Shown: positions 62,335 to 64,000 of the stretch, piece after piece
Numbering within the stretch: position 1 is the stretch's first letter
Layout of the letters: every line of letters begins with the position of its first letter
Assembly (NCBI GenBank): GCA_963667595.2
Contig: CAXXWD010000002.1
Coordinates: forward strand, 124,001-188,000
Length of the DNA: 64,000 bases
Reading direction: 5' to 3'
Source of the DNA: JAHJQZ01 sp963667595
GTDB lineage: Bacteria > Pseudomonadota > Alphaproteobacteria > Rhizobiales > Devosiaceae
Position numbers and translations under genes: made by a program
Notes under the pieces: model-generated
The model's database searches: none
The model's input: the letters and a program-made list of their open reading frames with translations, nothing else
What the model was told of the DNA's origin: nothing

Positions 62335-63466
62335 CGCCGAACCTCGACGCCTGCTGTTCATTGCCAATGGCAATGGCGAGGACTCGATTGCCGCCGAAAT
62401 CATCAGGCAATTGCCGTCCGGCTTTGCCGCCGATGCCTATCCGGTGATCGGGACCGGCAAGGCCTATGACGCCATATCACCAATCGTCGGTCCGCGCGCC
62501 CATGTGCCGTCCGAAGGCTGGCGTCATGAAAAGGGCTCCGTCGCGCGTGACGTCAAGGGCGGCATGTTCGCCATGGTGCCGCCGGCCGTCCGTTTCCTGA
62601 AAAGCCGGCGGGGCGTCTACGACCGGGTGATCGCCGTTGGCGACATGGTCGGCCCGATCCTTTGCTTCATGGCCGGCCTTCCGATCGACATCTATCTCGA
62701 TGTCTTCAAGGTCGGACAGGCGCACCATTATCTCGGGATCGAGAAATGGGTGCTCAAGCGTGTCGCCGGGAAAACGTTTTGCCGCGACGACATTCTGGCC
62801 GGTTCGTTGCGCGCGGCAGGGCTCGATGCGCATAGCGCCGGCAATGTCATGCTCGATACCGTACCGCGTGGCGCCTATGACGTTGCGGCGCGGCGGTCCC
62901 GTCCGTTTGCGATAACGCTGATGCCGGGCAGCCGCGAATGGACCGGCGAAAGTCTCGCGCTGCAGATTGCGGCGCTCACAAAACTGCCGACCGATGTTGC
63001 GCCGGATGTCTTTCTGGCCCTTGCCGGCGGCATCGACCCGGAGGATCTGGCGGATCGGACCGGGTTTGTTTTCGCGCCGCCCGAAAGCGGCGAAAAAAGC
63101 GATGCCGGCACGCTGTCGGGGCAGGGGCTGACCCTTCATCTGGCGCGCGGCGTTGCCGGCACGCTTATCGAAAAAACCGATCTCGTCCTGTCCCAGGCCG
63201 GAACCGGCACGCAACAGGCGCTTGGTCTCGGCAAGCCGGTCATCACCTTCAATCGGGCCGGCAACCGCGCCAAGCGCATGCGCGACGAACAGGCGCTGAT
63301 GGGCGAGGCCCGCCTGCTCCTGCCCGAGGATGCCAATACGGTCGCAGGCGAAACGGAACGGCTCTTGCGCGACAAGGACCTACGGGCGCGCCTTGGCGAA
63401 ATCGGCCGGAAGCGGCTCGGTGGCCCCGGCACCATCGCTGCGGTGGTCGAGGAGCTGCGGGGGTAG
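62327..63466 (+). CDS. lipid-A-disaccharide-synthase-related GT-B protein
   Basis: 379 residues from ATG 62327, overlapping DUF2093 by 8 bp. The N-terminal half has a GT-B opening (LLFIANGNGEDSIAAEII) and VAVGDMVGPI / DIYLDVFKVG; the C-terminal half has the nucleotide-sugar part MPGSREW and LSQAGTGTQQALGLGKPVITFN, as in LpxB and related glycosyltransferases. It is not LpxB itself, which is usually longer-motifed and sits next to lpxA/lpxI. From memory, waaA and lpxK often lie between DUF4170 and DUF2093 in rhizobia; here this gene takes that place. Confidence 0.72.
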   Translation: MSDAEPRRLLFIANGNGEDSIAAEIIRQLPSGFAADAYPVIGTGKAYDAISPIVGPRAHVPSEGWRHEKGSVARDVKGGMFAMVPPAVRFLKSRRGVYDRVIAVGDMVGPILCFMAGLPIDIYLDVFKVGQAHHYLGIEKWVLKRVAGKTFCRDDILAGSLRAAGLDAHSAGNVMLDTVPRGAYDVAARRSRPFAITLMPGSREWTGESLALQIAALTKLPTDVAPDVFLALAGGIDPEDLADRTGFVFAPPESGEKSDAGTLSGQGLTLHLARGVAGTLIEKTDLVLSQAGTGTQQALGLGKPVITFNRAGNRAKRMRDEQALMGEARLLLPEDANTVAGETERLLRDKDLRARLGEIGRKRLGGPGTIAAVVEELRG

Positions 63467-63532
63467 GGGGCTTTAAAACCTATACTTGTCAGTTTCCCCA
63501 GCGTCACACCCGACCTGATCGGATATCCAGTA

Positions 63533-63567
63533 GCGCCGTGTCGGTGGCGCAGAGATTTCTTTTTTTT
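63533..63567 (+). terminator. possible terminator after the GT-B gene
   Basis: GCGCC (63533-63537) and GGCGC (63546-63550), then AGAGATTTC and a run of T. A perfect hairpin CACGCAA/TTGCGTG follows at 63569-63587. Short stem, so a weak call. Confidence 0.4.
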
Positions 63568-63614
63568 CACGCAAAGGACTTGCGTGAGCTGGAACCCCTT
63601 TTTCGCCCGATGCC

Positions 63615-63848
63615 CTAATCTTCTTCCGGATCGAGCAGCTTGTGCATGTGGACGATAAAATAGCGCATATGCGCATGGTCCACTGTCAATTGCGCCTTGG
63701 CTTTCCAGGCGGCATAGGCGCTGGCGTAGTTGGGAAACACGCCGACGATGTCCAGGGCGTCGAGATCGGCGAACGAGACCTCGTCGAGCGAAGTGAGTTC
63801 GCCGCCGAAAACCAGATGCAGAAGCTGTTTCGTCGTTTTTTCGCTCAT
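63615..63848 (-). CDS. DUF4170 domain-containing protein
   Basis: A 77-residue protein (LHLVFGGELTSL, DIVGVFPNYASAYAAWKAKAQ, TVDHAHMRYFIVHMHKLLDP), matching DUF4170, a small conserved alphaproteobacterial family of unknown function, often in lipid A gene neighbourhoods. Its ATG overlaps the stop of the upstream gene (ATGA). Confidence 0.9.
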   Translation of the reverse strand: MSEKTTKQLLHLVFGGELTSLDEVSFADLDALDIVGVFPNYASAYAAWKAKAQLTVDHAHMRYFIVHMHKLLDPEED

Positions 63849-64000
63849 CGTTCCTGCCTGATGGGGTGTTCGAGATCCGATTCTACCGCCGGGCAGCCAT
63901 AAACCCGCCTGAGCGCCTCGCAGAGGGGGGCTTTCAGCCCGTCGTCAACAGTGGCGGCAAGCGCGGCATGGCGGGTGTCGGCCCGATTGAAGCGGAGCGC
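63845..64000 (-). CDS. C-terminal fragment, perhaps inositol monophosphatase / 3'(2'),5'-bisphosphate nucleotidase family
   Basis: The frame is open from the window edge to TGA 63845-63847, encoding 51 C-terminal residues (LRFNRADTRHAALAATVDDG...). The LRFNRADTRHAAL pattern is reminiscent of the ending of CysQ-type phosphatases (YN...RH..LVA), and a gene of this kind precedes DUF4170 in rhizobia as I recall. The assignment is an inference. Overlaps DUF4170 by 4 bp. Confidence 0.4.
   Translation of the reverse strand, partial: ALRFNRADTRHAALAATVDDGLKAPLCEALRRVYGCPAVESDLEHPIRQER

Overview
The window is a stretch of high-GC alphaproteobacterial chromosome, most likely from the order Hyphomicrobiales (Rhizobiales). 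The evidence is the rhizobial-type alpha-glucoside operon (aglEFG / aglR / aglAK), a short-form HisG with its HisZ partner, a groESL operon under a CIRCE element with a CTTGAC/CTATAT-type promoter, a tRNA-His without the extra G at -1 and with discriminator A73, a PdhS-like cell-cycle kinase relative, and the alphaproteobacterial families DUF2093 and DUF4170. I cannot name a genus. No rRNA, CRISPR array or prophage is visible; the only complete mobile element is one IS630-family insertion sequence.

Layout. 1-9.7 kb: the end of a GH1 beta-glucosidase, a LOG-family gene, and an alpha-glucoside import and hydrolysis regulon split into two + strand units (binding protein and two permeases; GH13 glucosidase and ATPase) around a LacI-type regulator on the - strand. 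Both units carry near-identical 14-bp operators placed 12 bp from a candidate -10. 9.7-11 kb: IS630 element with a frameshifted transposase. 11-15 kb: CDF metal transporter and an iron(III)-type ABC permease and binding protein, with two copies of a ~105-bp palindromic repeat that each supply a stop codon. 15-21.5 kb: a 1008-residue PdhS/DivL-like pseudokinase, tRNA-His, a TadG-like vWA protein and an L,D-transpeptidase. 21.8-25.3 kb: tag, then an ECF sigma / anti-sigma / secreted subtilase operon. 25.4-30.5 kb: small ORFs, hisS-hisZ-hisG and a TSUP exporter. 30.5-36.5 kb: a Sel1-repeat protein, an unannotated - strand transcription unit with a clear terminator, an EnvZ/OmpR-type two-component pair and an outer-membrane barrel protein. 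36.7-38.8 kb: groESL.

39-47 kb: a polyprenol-phosphate glycosyltransferase with a GtrA domain next to a GT39-type transferase; a divergent pair made of an NtrC-like regulator without GAFTGA and a membrane-anchored degenerate EAL (TipF-like) protein; a HAD protein and ribF. 47-53.7 kb: ileS, lspA, a lipoprotein, an RsuA/RluB-type pseudouridine synthase and rsmD. 53.7-64 kb: an Lrp/AsnC regulator divergent from an Asp/Glu-type racemase, a GNAT, mutL, tadA, a patatin-like protein, purD, xseA, DUF2093, a lipid-A-disaccharide-synthase-like GT-B protein, DUF4170 and the end of a gene that resembles the 3'(2'),5'-bisphosphate nucleotidase/inositol phosphatase family.

Most genes are housekeeping. 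The most interesting material is: the sigma/anti-sigma/protease operon, in which the anti-sigma periplasmic domain resembles the protease propeptide by eye; several signalling proteins that lack their catalytic residues (pseudokinase with Arg in place of the phospho-His, NtrC-like protein without GAFTGA, EAL protein without EAL); dispersed repeats that have become parts of genes (stop codons, the LspA N-terminus); and a cryptic - strand transcript near 32.5 kb. All functional statements come from reading motifs by eye; no database search was possible.
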